Positions 1 through 11,900 of a stretch of DNA of 64,000 nt are shown here, piece by piece. Every line of letters begins with the position of its first letter. Within the stretch, counting starts at the first letter, position 1. Where the stretch lies: the NCBI GenBank assembly GCA_035578175.1, contig JAQMRL010000006.1, forward strand, positions 32,729,893-32,793,892, read 5' to 3'. The notes below the pieces were generated by a model, which was given only the letters and a program-made list of their open reading frames with translations, ran no database searches and had not been told where the DNA came from. The stretch comes from Catonia carolina (lineage: Eukaryota; Arthropoda; Insecta; Hemiptera; Achilidae). A program made the position numbers and the translations under genes.

Positions 1-466
1 AGACCTACTTCGGAAAGCTACCAGTAGGCTTCCAAGAAAATTTATTCATGTTGTTCATGATTTTAGTGGTACAAATAGTGCAATAAATCTAATATAAATT
101 TTAATAAATCTGCTACAAAGAAATAATTTTAATTGATAAAACTAGTAAAAATTAAAATGTTTAAAAACTTAAGATGCATCCAAAAAAATATTTAAAAAAA
201 CCGGCTCACTGGTTTAACCCATGGTTTTATAACTTGGCAGTGAAAGGGTTAAAGTGTGGTCATCGGAAGATCCAAATCTTATTTTATAAAGCATTTGTAC
301 CAAGAACGCTCAATGTTTCTGCTAAAAAAAATTTTCATTTTCTTACAAAATGTATAGGTGGCATATGCCTTCCAGTTACGTCATACAACTACTACTTAGA
401 CGCTCAGGTCAACCCATGCCTTCATTTTCACACCTAGCAATTAGAGTTGGGCAATACTGTTTTTGA
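1..466. other. AT-rich intronic or 3' sequence, nothing recognised
   Basis: This lies downstream of the last visible HMG20-like exon and probably within its last intron. I searched the minus strand for the conserved C-terminal exon and did not find it. Confidence 0.4.
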
Positions 467-770
467 CTGGTGGCTACCCTGCACCTTCAAGTCAAGAAGT
501 CAAGGTACTAAAGTCGGAATTTGGAAAAAAATATCATTAGATTCCTTTTAAAAAAGAGTAGATACAGAAATCATTGGGTTTGAATTTCTGGTTTCGACCA
601 GAAGTCGGAATTTGGAAACAAAAATAGTGTCATTCAATTCCTCGTAAAGAGTATATACAGAAATTACTAATGGTTTTTGCCATGAATCAAAGGTAGGCCT
701 TTTTAAATTTAAAAAAATTGCCACCAGCCATAAGGTGCGTCATCTCATGAAACGGATTTTTACAGTTCGT
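467..770 (+). mobile_element. HINE-B fragment, 3' part
   Basis: It holds two degraded copies of the tandem monomer (gtcggaatttggaaa, then tagtgtcattcaattcct), followed by the 3' subterminal repeat AAAAAATTGCCACCAG at about 712-727. The 5' end is missing and the hairpin after the subterminal repeat is decayed. Same family as 8565-9345. Confidence 0.65.
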
Positions 771-892
771 CAAATTTAACCTAGTATAATGTATGGACGC
801 GCAGTAGCACTTTGGTGCTGAATGTGAAGCTGCAATGTAGTGGGAGAATGATAAGTAAAAGAATAGCTTAGCCCGAGTCTGTCATGTTACAC

Positions 893-1005
893 TTCACTAG
901 TATTTTTCAATACGAATGCAATTAGTATTTTTTAATACTACCACAAACAGTAATATTTTTTAATACTATTAGAAACAGTATTTTTAATACTGCTCTCACC
1001 AAAGA
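893..1005. repeat. Cluster of short palindromes, AGTATT/AATACT
   Basis: Four consecutive imperfect units of the form AGTATT-TTT-AATACT, each able to form a small hairpin, are separated by about 15-20 bases. This is a local tandem array of hairpins rather than a recognised element. Confidence 0.5.
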
Positions 1006-1039
1006 GTAATTTTCAAAAGTCTCAACTTAGATCTGCGTA

Positions 1040-1206
1040 CTGACCAGGTCAAGGAATTTCTTCAGAAAGTTAGACAGCAAGATAATGAATATTTACACCA
1101 ATATCTCTCCTGAAAATCCCAGAATATCACGTCTTGAAATTCAGGGTTGTGTTGCTCATCTCAACAAAATATTGAGTCATTCGTTAAGAAAAGTTTTAAC
1201 TGAATC
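1040..1206 (+). pseudogene. Coding-like fragment with one frameshift, family unknown
   Basis: One frame reads VKEFLQKVRQQDNEYLHQYL up to a TGA. Shifted by one base, the frame continues SPENPRISRLEIQGCVAHL and then NKILSHSLRKVLTESKN to a TAG. Residue usage is protein-like across the shift, which suggests a decayed coding sequence, possibly of a transposon. I do not recognise the family. A second protein-like stretch (HYQQLLSEAKEEQITERINH) lies at about 1275-1332. Confidence 0.3.
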
Positions 1207-1620
1207 AAAAAACTAGGAAAAATTAAAATTTCAGTAAATCAGGAAAGTATCAAAATCAAACAAACAAAAAGGCACTACCAACAACTTTTAAGTGAAGCCA
1301 AAGAAGAACAGATAACAGAAAGAATTAACCATGTGAGTAGTACACGGATTATTATATCAGATAGGCCCTACATATATACTGTATCTGTAAATAAATAAAT
1401 TTGCCATAACATTTAAGATTTTGAAACAAAAATTAAATTTTAATGAAATAATGTTTTCCAATCTCAATCACAGAAAAATTGAACACAGAGAGATATACTG
1501 TACATAAAAGCTTCCCTCACTCATATACTATCTTGGTTACATACTCTTTCTCTCTCCTTCAACTTCACCCCCGCTCCAATACCAACCCACTACCTGCGCA
1601 GAAATTACACTGAGATAAAT

Positions 1621-1789
1621 ATTTTTTTTTTGTTTTACGTCCGACTGTTCTGCAATTTCTGCTAATGCAGACCGGTGGATAACGATGATAATGAAAATGA
1701 ATGATGAAAAAGCCAGACCTGACCGGGAATCGAACCCGGGACCCCGGCATTGAAGCCAGTTGCGCTAACCACTATGCCAACGGGCCGGC
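1621..1789 (-). repeat. tRNA-derived SINE (family 1)
   Basis: On the minus strand the head resembles a tRNA, with a pol III A box (GGCATAGTGGTTAGC) and B box (GGGTTCGATTCCC). The body contains CTGCATTAGCAGAAATTGC and CAGTCGGACG, and an A-rich tail ends at 1621. The same body recurs at 2259-2436 and 18684-18832. Confidence 0.85.
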
Positions 1790-1918
1790 CAACAGTGGTA
1801 CAGTACTTTGTCAAAATTCTTTCAGATGTTATTTACATAAAAATATTTTTTATGTAAATAATTTCGGATTAAAATGATAAATGTATTGAAAGTGCAGTGA
1901 AAATTAAAATAATAATAC

Positions 1919-2935
1919 CTGGTAGAGGAGTATTAGAAAAGCTTGCAGTAAGAGTAATACGAAGTTGGTGAAGATGTTGTTGCAACACAGAATTGTTGTT
2001 TCGTTGTTGTTGAGTTTCAGCAGTCAGTTTCTCAACAGCTGAACGCATATTTTCCATGTGCTTTTGTATTACAGCATTCTGTTGTTCATAGTCAGTATTA
2101 CTCTTCCTTAACTGCCGCAACTCAGCTTCACGAGCTGTTAATACAAAAAACTAGTAAATAACCAACTCATTGAGTAAAACTAACAAACATTTTTTTAGTT
2201 AAGACAGGATAAACAATTAAATGTTTTGTTTTTAAATAAAGTTAAATTTCAATATATATTTTTTTTTTTTTTTTTTGTTTAACGTCCGACTGTTCTGCAG
2301 TTACTGCTAATGCAGACGGTGAAGGGTGAAATGATATTTTGTAACGTATGAAAAAATGCCATGCCTGAATGGGATTCGAACCCAAGACCGCATGATGAGA
2401 GGCGAGCACGTTACCAACTGCGCCAATGCGGCCGGCAATTTCAATATATAATACTCAGTTTTTACTTAAGTAATATTTACTTGAATCTTTTTAGTATTAA
2501 AATTTCTACAAATTTAATTAAGAAAAAATACACCTTTACCATTTACCAAATTAATTTCACGTTAAAGACAAAAACGTTATTTTTTAGCCCCAAATTTAAT
2601 GTTTTACAAAAGATATCTTTAAAACTGTACTGGAACTAATTTTATTCGACTTAACTAATAAAAATACATAAGAAACCATCAGATTTGTCTCTCTATTACA
2701 GCTTCAAAAGTGTCTATATGGTCTCATTTCACCGAGGGTGCGGAATTCTCAGCAAAATCTTTGACCCTGTATGAATCGCAAATGAAGCGTTTTCAGGCCT
2801 ATGTTTATATAAACTTTTTTACTTTCTCTTGCCTATATGAATACATATGAAGGAAAGTATTGTTTTCATGTTGATTTTTCGAAATAAGAGTTTTCAAGTT
2901 CGTACGATGTTTCATTCTTGAGATATTCTGTTCAT

Positions 2936-2984
<49 letters not shown>

Positions 2985-5900
2985 TCGCTAAAAATATGTT
3001 TTATGGGTTCAGGGGGTCTGAAAATGTGTAGATTCGGTGAAAACTCGATTTTGAAAAATCGAAATGAAAACAATACTTTCCTTCCTATATATTCATACAC
3101 GCAAGAGAAAGTAAAAATACATTTAAATAACATTAATAAAGAATTAGGTCAAATTAAGAGTGGCATCCCGATAATAGAAAAGTACCCAAATTTTTTATTT
3201 CATAATTTATTTAAAATTAGTAATTTTGTTCACATATTAGAAAAAACTCAACAAACGTATAGAAATTTATTTAAATCAGGTACCTTTGTTGTGATCCAAA
3301 AATTCCTCAGTGAAAATTGGAATGTCAAATCCACCGATGTCTGGTTCTTTATCAGGTTCCTGAAAATAAAAATATTAACATAAATATTCCAGATTATTTA
3401 AATATAAAGAATCTAATAATACTGAAAATAAAATCAGAAGTTAGTTCTGTCTGAACTATTAAAAATCAAGTTTACCTGTTCAGACATTTTGATGTAAAGA
3501 AAAAGAAATGATGGTTAAGTTCTTTTAAAGTCTGACAAAGTACAGTTATTTAAGTTGAAAAAATTGATAACACAATGTACAACTAGTAACGAGTCAGATA
3601 TTTTTTATGTCAAGATAATTTGAATTATGTATTGAATGTATTAAATATTTGCTCAGTACTGTCGTACAGTACAATGACAGTTCACGAATAAATTACTGTT
3701 CACAAAACATCGAATATTCATGTTGACATATTTCTTTGTCAAATAACATTTTAGTTAATGCTATGCACAGTTAGCAAGATTATTATTTGGGTCAAATTAT
3801 TATACTTAAATTTTAATATCTACTTTATATGATAAATTTCTTTAAAAATTTAATTTTCTATTAATTTTCAGAAAAATAATTCATCTTTTCTACTTCTGTA
3901 GTGTAGTGGTAGCATGCTAGCCAAAAATGTGGAGGTCCCAGGTTTGATTACCGGCTAGAATCTGGAAATTATTACAAGTCAAAAACTATCTTAGTCACTA
4001 ATAAACAAACTTAAAACTTAAACAAAGTTAATGTAACTTTAAATAAACTAGAAAAAAAATCTTTCAATGTTTAAATTAGAAAAAAATTAATTCATAACAT
4101 TAATTAGGCTACACCCACCAGGTTGGTCTAGAGGTAAAGTCATCGCCAAAATCAGCTGTTTAACAGCTGATTTTTGGAGACAAAGAATCCTGGTCCAAAT
4201 CCTAGTAAAGGTAGTTACTTTTATACGGATTTTAATGCTAGACAGTGGTTACCGGTGTACTTTGATGGTTGGGGTTCTATTAACCATACTCTCTCAGGAA
4301 TGGTCGACCTGAGTCTGTACAAGACTACACCTTATTTACATGTCATACATATCATCCTCCTCTCATTGGGTCATGGGGTTGCTTATTGTTCTGAATTGAA
4401 CAGATTGCAACGTACACACATTAGGGATTAAAAAAAAAAAATTAGACTAAAGGTCTCTGCCCACTAGACCGTATCACACTAGGACCGTAACCGTACCGAC
4501 ACATACAAATAAATATTCTTTGTATCAATTAATATAGCAAAACGCCCATCAGACCGTACCGACACCGGCCAACACCGTAGCATGCCAGGCCCGTTCAGTC
4601 AACAATTTGCAGGCGAGAATATTTTGTAGGTGTCGGTACGGTGCGTGCATGGCAAGTGACATTGCCGAACCGGTTTGTGCCGGCGGCCCACCGTGTTGCA
4701 ACCCCGTTGTGACATAGTAACGTCTCACAGTATTTTTCTCGTTTTCCTATTCCTTGTCCAAAATAATGGCAATTATTATCAATTCTCGTAAAGATAATTT
4801 TGTAATAGGAATATTTTTAGTTAAGATAATTGACAACTGGAATTCACACACTGTTCACAAGTTGTAGTTATCTCATTGACTCCGCTCCAAAAAATGACGA
4901 TACAGCGACCGGAGCCGAACGGGCATAGAACGGTTATCATACGCGTTGTATACGGGTATATGACGCGGTTGATCCGTTGCGGTGGGCATAGTAGTGACCG
5001 GAGCGGTTGTTTTCGTGCCTGGCACGGTCCTAGTATGGTACGGTCTAGTGGGCAGAGACCTTAAACCTAATTCTTTCTGAAAATAGCTTTCGCTCAATAC
5101 TACAGACATGTAAAACCTACAGTTCTGCTTCTACAAGAATTACGTGAAGCAATAGAGATTAAGTGTTCTTATTATTAAAAAAAAAATTATTTGTTGAACC
5201 CATTAATCTATCCAACTTACATTAGACGAAATATTACTATGACCTACAGCACGACCCTTCACATCCTCCTGAGGTTCCTCCTTAGGTGGTTTTTTCGCAG
5301 ATTGTTGCTGAGTAAATATTTTGTATGCTTCAGTTTGTTTATAGGCATTCATCTCTTGTGCGTATCTTTCACGATCTTGTTCAGCAGCAGTTAGATAATG
5401 CTGAAAAAAAAATCAAAAGGTATTTTCCGGGATCTTATAAATTAAAATACATGCAAATTTTGCTGAAAAATGTTTTAAAAGCTACACAAATATTTTAAAT
5501 TTTAGGCAAAATTTTTAGAACTCTTTAACTGGTCATGCATGACTCGTAGCTACAGCAATATACAGTGTAAATTCATAGACACTATGAAACGAATCTAAAA
5601 GGAATTGCTGAAAAATTTAAAATTTTTCTTGACGAATAAATATTTAAAATACCTACATCCTGCAGCTTATAATTACATATTATACATTTTCACTAACATT
5701 TTTTTGCTGTTTTAATTTTCCTTTTTCTTGTTATTCTACTTTTCCACAAATAAATGTTTCGGTGGATCCACCATTATCAGAGTATATGAAACACAAAAAT
5801 CTGGGGTGAAAAACTCACAACTTTCTGTTGGCAATGTGAACAATGAAACATATACCTATGTTTAATTGTTAGTAAACAATGTAAAATAAAAAACCTAAAC

Positions 5901-8900
5901 TAACTTTAATTAGTTTCCTATAACTTATTCAGTTTCCTATAACTTTGATTATAATACTTTTACTCAAAAATGCATATTAAGTAATATTACAATAACCAAA
6001 TTAAACAAAAATAGAACAAATCAATGAGTTAAAAGAACAAGCAGAAAAAGCAGGTCTACAGATTTCCTTTGAGAAAACTAAACATATAACTAATATCAAA
6101 ACAGCTCCGCGTCACTTGAAAATACAATAATTGGAAAAGTTGATAGCTTCGAGTGCTTCGGGGAGATAATACAACTGAAGACCAGTGAATGAAAGTGAAC
6201 AACAACAGATGAGAGCAGATTGTCGATGCATTCCGAGGAACTCACCACTTGAATAAGAAGAAAGCCCTTTCAAGAAAAGCCAAGATTGAACATTACAATA
6301 CTGTGATAAAACCTGTGTCTATATGCAAATGAGTGTCTTAGAATCACTGAAAAGGCTGGTCTAAGAGAAGTAGAGAAAGACCCGCTGCAAGATAATGGGT
6401 CCAAAGATGGTAGACAGAAAATATAGGTTACAAGGTCAAGAAGAACTGTACAAGGAAAATACACAATTAGAAAAAGAAAACTAAAACTTTAAGAAATAGT
6501 AGACAAGGTGCTGGGAAACACAGTTTAAAAAAAATCTGGTGTGAAACACTCACACAACTTTCTCTTACCAATGCAAATAATTAACAATGTAACCTAACTT
6601 TAGAAATGAACATAACCTAATTTTAATCATAAGTGAAAGATGTAAAATGAAAACCAACCTCAGTTTGGCTTAAAAATACGGAAAATCACTCTTTCACACT
6701 AAACTAGGCTCTGTTGAGAAAATTGCTCTAAATAAAAGTTGTAGATCTTTTAATTTCCTATAAATGTGATTATATATACTTTTGTCATAAAATGCATACT
6801 AAGGCTGAAATCTTTAAAAATTGATTTTTTTGCACATCTTCGTGAAAAAAACAGAAAATCGCTAATTACTGCTAAACTAAGCGTTATACAAAAAAATGTT
6901 TGAAATTTGTTTGAAAAAAGTTGTAGGATTTTAAATTCTCTACAACTAATATTATATATACATTTTTGTACTAAAATGCATATTAAAGCCCCAATCCTAA
7001 AAAATATTTTTTACTAGAAAACAGTCTTCCCAAGAATTTCAGCAGACATGGCGCCTACCCTATCTTGGAGAGCATAAAAAGTTTTGAAATGAGGTGATTT
7101 AAAAAAATTCGTATGAGCCGTTTTTGAGAAAATCGCAAAACAGTGAAAAATGACATGAATAAACTACCACTTCCGGTTGACTGATTTTGATGAAAATGTT
7201 CATGTTGGGTCCTCTAGTGGTATCTAACTTAAGCTTCAAGTTCATACGATGTTCCGTTCTTGAGATATTCTGTTCACACACACACAGACCAATCGCTAAG
7301 AACATGTTTTTTGGGTTCAGGGGGTCTGAAAACGTGTAGATCCGGTGGATGAAAAATTGACTTGAAAACAATACTTTCCTTCCTATATATTCATTTAGAC
7401 AAGAGAAAGTAAAAAGTCAGAAAATATATTGAGTAAACCGAAATACACAGAGAAAACTTAATGAACCGAACCAAATTCAGACAACTAACGGCAGACTTTA
7501 AGAGCTTTCATGAAGAGTAAAAACAGAACAATGGATGGACAAAAGAAAGGAGAAAAGCCTACAGTGAACGAATGCTGAGAATTTGTGCTGGAAAATGAGC
7601 TACGAGAGAAAAAATTTGTACATGGGATATCGTGATTTTACGAAACATTTTTTTCTAATCCAGATTCGGTTAGATAAGCAAGGTAGTAAAGAATCTCAAT
7701 GAAAAATTTGAAAACTTAAACTAAATTTAATGATCTGAAAAGTAAATAAAAGTAGATTTACCTGTTTCTCATTCTGCGTAAGCTGGCTCCACTTATGAGC
7801 AAGAATTTTAGTAATTTCTTGAAATGGTAAAGTTGGATTTTCAGCTCTAACTTTTTCTCTATGATCATTCAGAAATCGAACATAACCTAAAATACCAATA
7901 GACATTATTAAATAATATATAGTAATCAATTTATAAGATTAATTTAAATTAAAGTTTTATACAAGTAAACTTAATAAAAAGTAAAAAAAAACACATTTTA
8001 TTTTATGCAGAATTTATTACTAATTCTATTTTACTATAGTCAACTCAATTGAAGTTGTTTGCTGACATCACCTATTTAATTTGCACAGTTAACAAAAACT
8101 TAATTCTAAAATCATCTATAAATAATAATTTTAAAAACAAAAACAGAAAATAGTATTAAATAATTAACATCTTATGTGGACATTGATCAGTTTAATAAAA
8201 ATATTAATATAATACAAGCAACACTTAACAAACCTCAATATGGTGAATTTGAGTGTGAGCATAAGCTACATAAATAATGATGAATAATGCAATACATAGA
8301 GGCAGCAATTTAAATTTTTATTCTGATAGGCTGTGTTCTTACATAGTTCACCTATTATAATAAGATACATAATTTTATTTAAGTAGCTATTTTGAATCAA
8401 TAAATCTAGTGCAAAATAACACAAGTGGATTAAATAGAATTACGTACACTAACAGTCATTATTATCCAAATTAATCTTATTATCGTAATTTGTTTAAATA
8501 AATACGAAAAAAACCATTTTATTAACAACATATATATATTATAAATTTAAACAAAAATAATTTCATTGGTGGGAATTTTAAAAACTATCATCTATAATTT
8601 TCCTACGTCCATCCGTCTGTCACATCCAAATATCAGAAACTACAAGAGATAGCAGCACATGGTTTTCGGATTTGTAATCTAAACAAAACGTTAGTGCGCC
8701 AGGATTCCAGATTCAACTGGAAGTGGCCCACAAACGAACGTCAAGAAATCAAAAGTCGGAATTAGGAAACATAGTGTCATTCGATTCCTCTTAAAGAGTA
8801 GATACCAAAATCATTGGGTTTAAAGTTCCGGTTTCGACAAGAAGTCGCCCAAAACCGGAAGTCAAAAAATAAAAGTCAGAATTTGGAAACATAAAATAGT

Positions 8901-11900
8901 GTCATTCATCAATTCGTCTTAAAGAGTAGATACCAAAATCATTGGGTTTAAAGTTCTGGTTTTGACCAGAAGTGGCCCAAAACCGGAAGTCAAGAAATGA
9001 AAGTTGAAATTTGGAAACATAAATAGTGTCATTCGATTCCTCTCAGAGAGTTGATACCAAAATCATTGGGTTTAAAGTTCCGGTTTCAATCAGAAGTGGC
9101 CCAAAACCGGAAGTCAAGAAATCAAAATTGGAATTCGGAAACAAAAATTCTGTCTTTCGATTCCTCTTAAAAAGTAGCTTTCTTACGTTAGCTAAGAGGG
9201 CTTGATCCCATTGTGAGGAAGGATAACCACGAGTTACGTGAACATGCAATGACGTAACTTGTAACATGCAACTCGGGCCAACTCCTTATCTTTAGAAAAA
9301 ATTGCCACCAGCTGTGAGACACATCGTCTCATAAAAGGGAATTTTATTTATTGTATAATTTGTTTAACAACATCAGCCTTAAATATCCTATATTTGAGTT
9401 CACACCCGTTAGTTCTGTATTATAATGTGTATAATTTCTGGAACCCTGAAAACTACATAACATCAATTCAGTGTAGGACTAACATGGAATAAAAATTTAC
9501 AAAAGAAAATGTATACGATAATATAGTTTCTAAAGTAAGTTGCATAGATCAACAGTTGAATACCGACATTAAAAATGTGGTTTAAAACACTCACACTACT
9601 TTCTCTTGCCAATGTAAAATAAAAAATATAATCTAATTTTAATCAAGAGTGAACGACACAAAATGAAAATCAACCTCTGTAGAACTTAAACATGCAGAAA
9701 ATCACTCATTGACGCTAAACTAGGCTCAGTACAAAAAATTTTTTAAATAAAAGTTGCAGGTTTTTTAATTTTCTATAACTAACTGCTAGGTCCCCTAGGG
9801 GTACCGTTTAAGTACCAAGTTTCAAATTTGTACGATATTCCATTCCTAAGATATTTTGTTTATACACACACACACGCACACACACAGACCAATCATTAAA
9901 ATAATTTTTTGATTTCAGGGGACTGAAAACTTGTATTTCTATAAAAACTCAATTTTGAAAAATGAACATGAAAACAATACTTTCCTTCCCTTTATATTCA
10001 TATAGGGCAATAGAAAGTAAAAAAAAATACAACAGTATATTTCTAAAATAAGTTATATAGTTTAACAGCTGAATATTTATACTAAAAATAATACTGGATA
10101 CCTGGTGACATAATACAAAAGTTTATTAACTATTTAAAAACCAAATAATGTTTTCCCAGGTATTTTAAAAAAGATCAAGTAGTACCCTTGTTAATGGCGT
10201 GTTAAATTTGTTAACATACAAGCACAAATACCACTAGAAAATACATTTTAACAACGTACAAAAATAAGTTAAATGAAACACCTCAAGAATGACTGGTGTA
10301 ATAAATGAATGAATTTATAAATTAATTTGTTTCTCAATCAATATTTTATACCACTTACATTAATGCACTGCCAATGCTTTTTCACTTAAGGAAAAGTCAA
10401 CATTTCCAATTAACGAAAGAATAATATTAAAAATTAGTGTGACAGTTTCCAATTTTTTATAAAACAAAATTTCAATAAATTTTCAGGTTATTCAAATTCA
10501 CAAATATTGAAGAGTTATGCAAAACCTCTATTTTAATTGCTAATTTGATAGATGAGAAATCACTATGTCTTATAGCCTTCTAAATTACTACAATGCTATA
10601 GAGAGACCTCAGTAAGTACTATAATCCGTGCACAAACAAAAGAACCTCCTAAAAATGAACTCTACTGCGCAGAGAGAGCAAAAACGATGGATACATCACA
10701 TTCTTTCTCTCTTAGCACAGCCTGCCAGTAAAGGAGATCAGTTGAAAACAGTTTGTCTAGTTGTGTACTACTCACAGTGCGAAGGTTCTTTTGATAGTTT
10801 TCCATCTATAATACAGTACTGTGCATGCAAGACTGACTCTATTATAATGACAATCACAAAAGCATTTTAGTAAATTAAGAATTTAGTGTATCCTAGTTAT
10901 AAAAAACATTTCTTTTGATAATTTTTTGTTTGAATTTTTTTCAATGAAACGTAATTATTTATTTTGCTGTGTAACAAAAATATGGGAAATAAACTTTGTA
11001 AACAAATGAATCTTTATTTTAATGGAAATTTGTTTATAGGAGAGATAAATGAATAACATAAGGTATCAAATGCTCTCGTTGAAATCATACATTTACATGC
11101 TATAGTCCAGCCTTCCTTAGTTTGCTCCTACTGTCAATAAATAATGACGTCACTGAGCATGTGCATAACTTAAAAATGTGTACACGCTGATTAAAAAGTA
11201 ACGACAAAATACTTTTAAAAGTATTTTAGTATTTTATAAATGAAACTGTTCAATCATATCAAGTTTTAACAATAAACAATAAATTTATAAAAACAGTGTA
11301 TTGCTTGAGTCATAGCTCCGTGTAGTTGGAAGGAATGCAGTGCGTTGTTATAGTAGTGAGAGAATGAATGAGTTAGTAGTGTTCCACAGCTGATGCATTT
11401 GTAGTGGTGGCGTGTACTAACTAGACTAAAAAAATATTCTTATCATCCGGCGCATTAATTTAACAAATACCTACCAAGGTTATTAACTTGGTCGGATTCA
11501 TAATATTTAACTTACCAATTTATAACAAAATATGTAAATAAATAAATGTAATAAATACAAACAAATATGTTAAATACGGAAAGTTTGAAAATGAATGTTT
11601 TGTATCAGAGTAATACAACAATCGTTCTCCCAGCATGCGTCACTTATTCATTATATTTCACCCGTACCCTTCACCCCACAACTACACAGAGCTTGGAACC
11701 ACACAATACTTTATTCCATTCTTTTTCATAAATATAAGTGGTTACAAGTTACATGTATTACCTCTGATCTGAATTACGAAACAAGAGAACTTTAAAAAAA
11801 ACATTTTGATTTTAAAGATCTGTTGTTTAGTATTAGTATAGTCACTCGTTATTTCACAATTGAATTTGATGATTACTAATCCAAACCCATAAATCTCTCT

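Noticed and set aside
1720..1789. Possible tRNA gene
   Set aside because: The A and B boxes are good, but the cloverleaf is not followed by a mature tRNA end. It continues into the SINE body and A tail shared with other copies.
1..1918. Search for the final HMG20-like exon
   Set aside because: No minus-strand segment resembles the conserved C-terminal region (TIDSYM/NRLD type), so the gene is called partial rather than forcing an exon.
2937..2981. (CA)n as an independent regulatory microsatellite
   Set aside because: All long CA/TG runs (2937, 27191, 30269) sit at the same position inside HINE-A copies, so they are part of that element.
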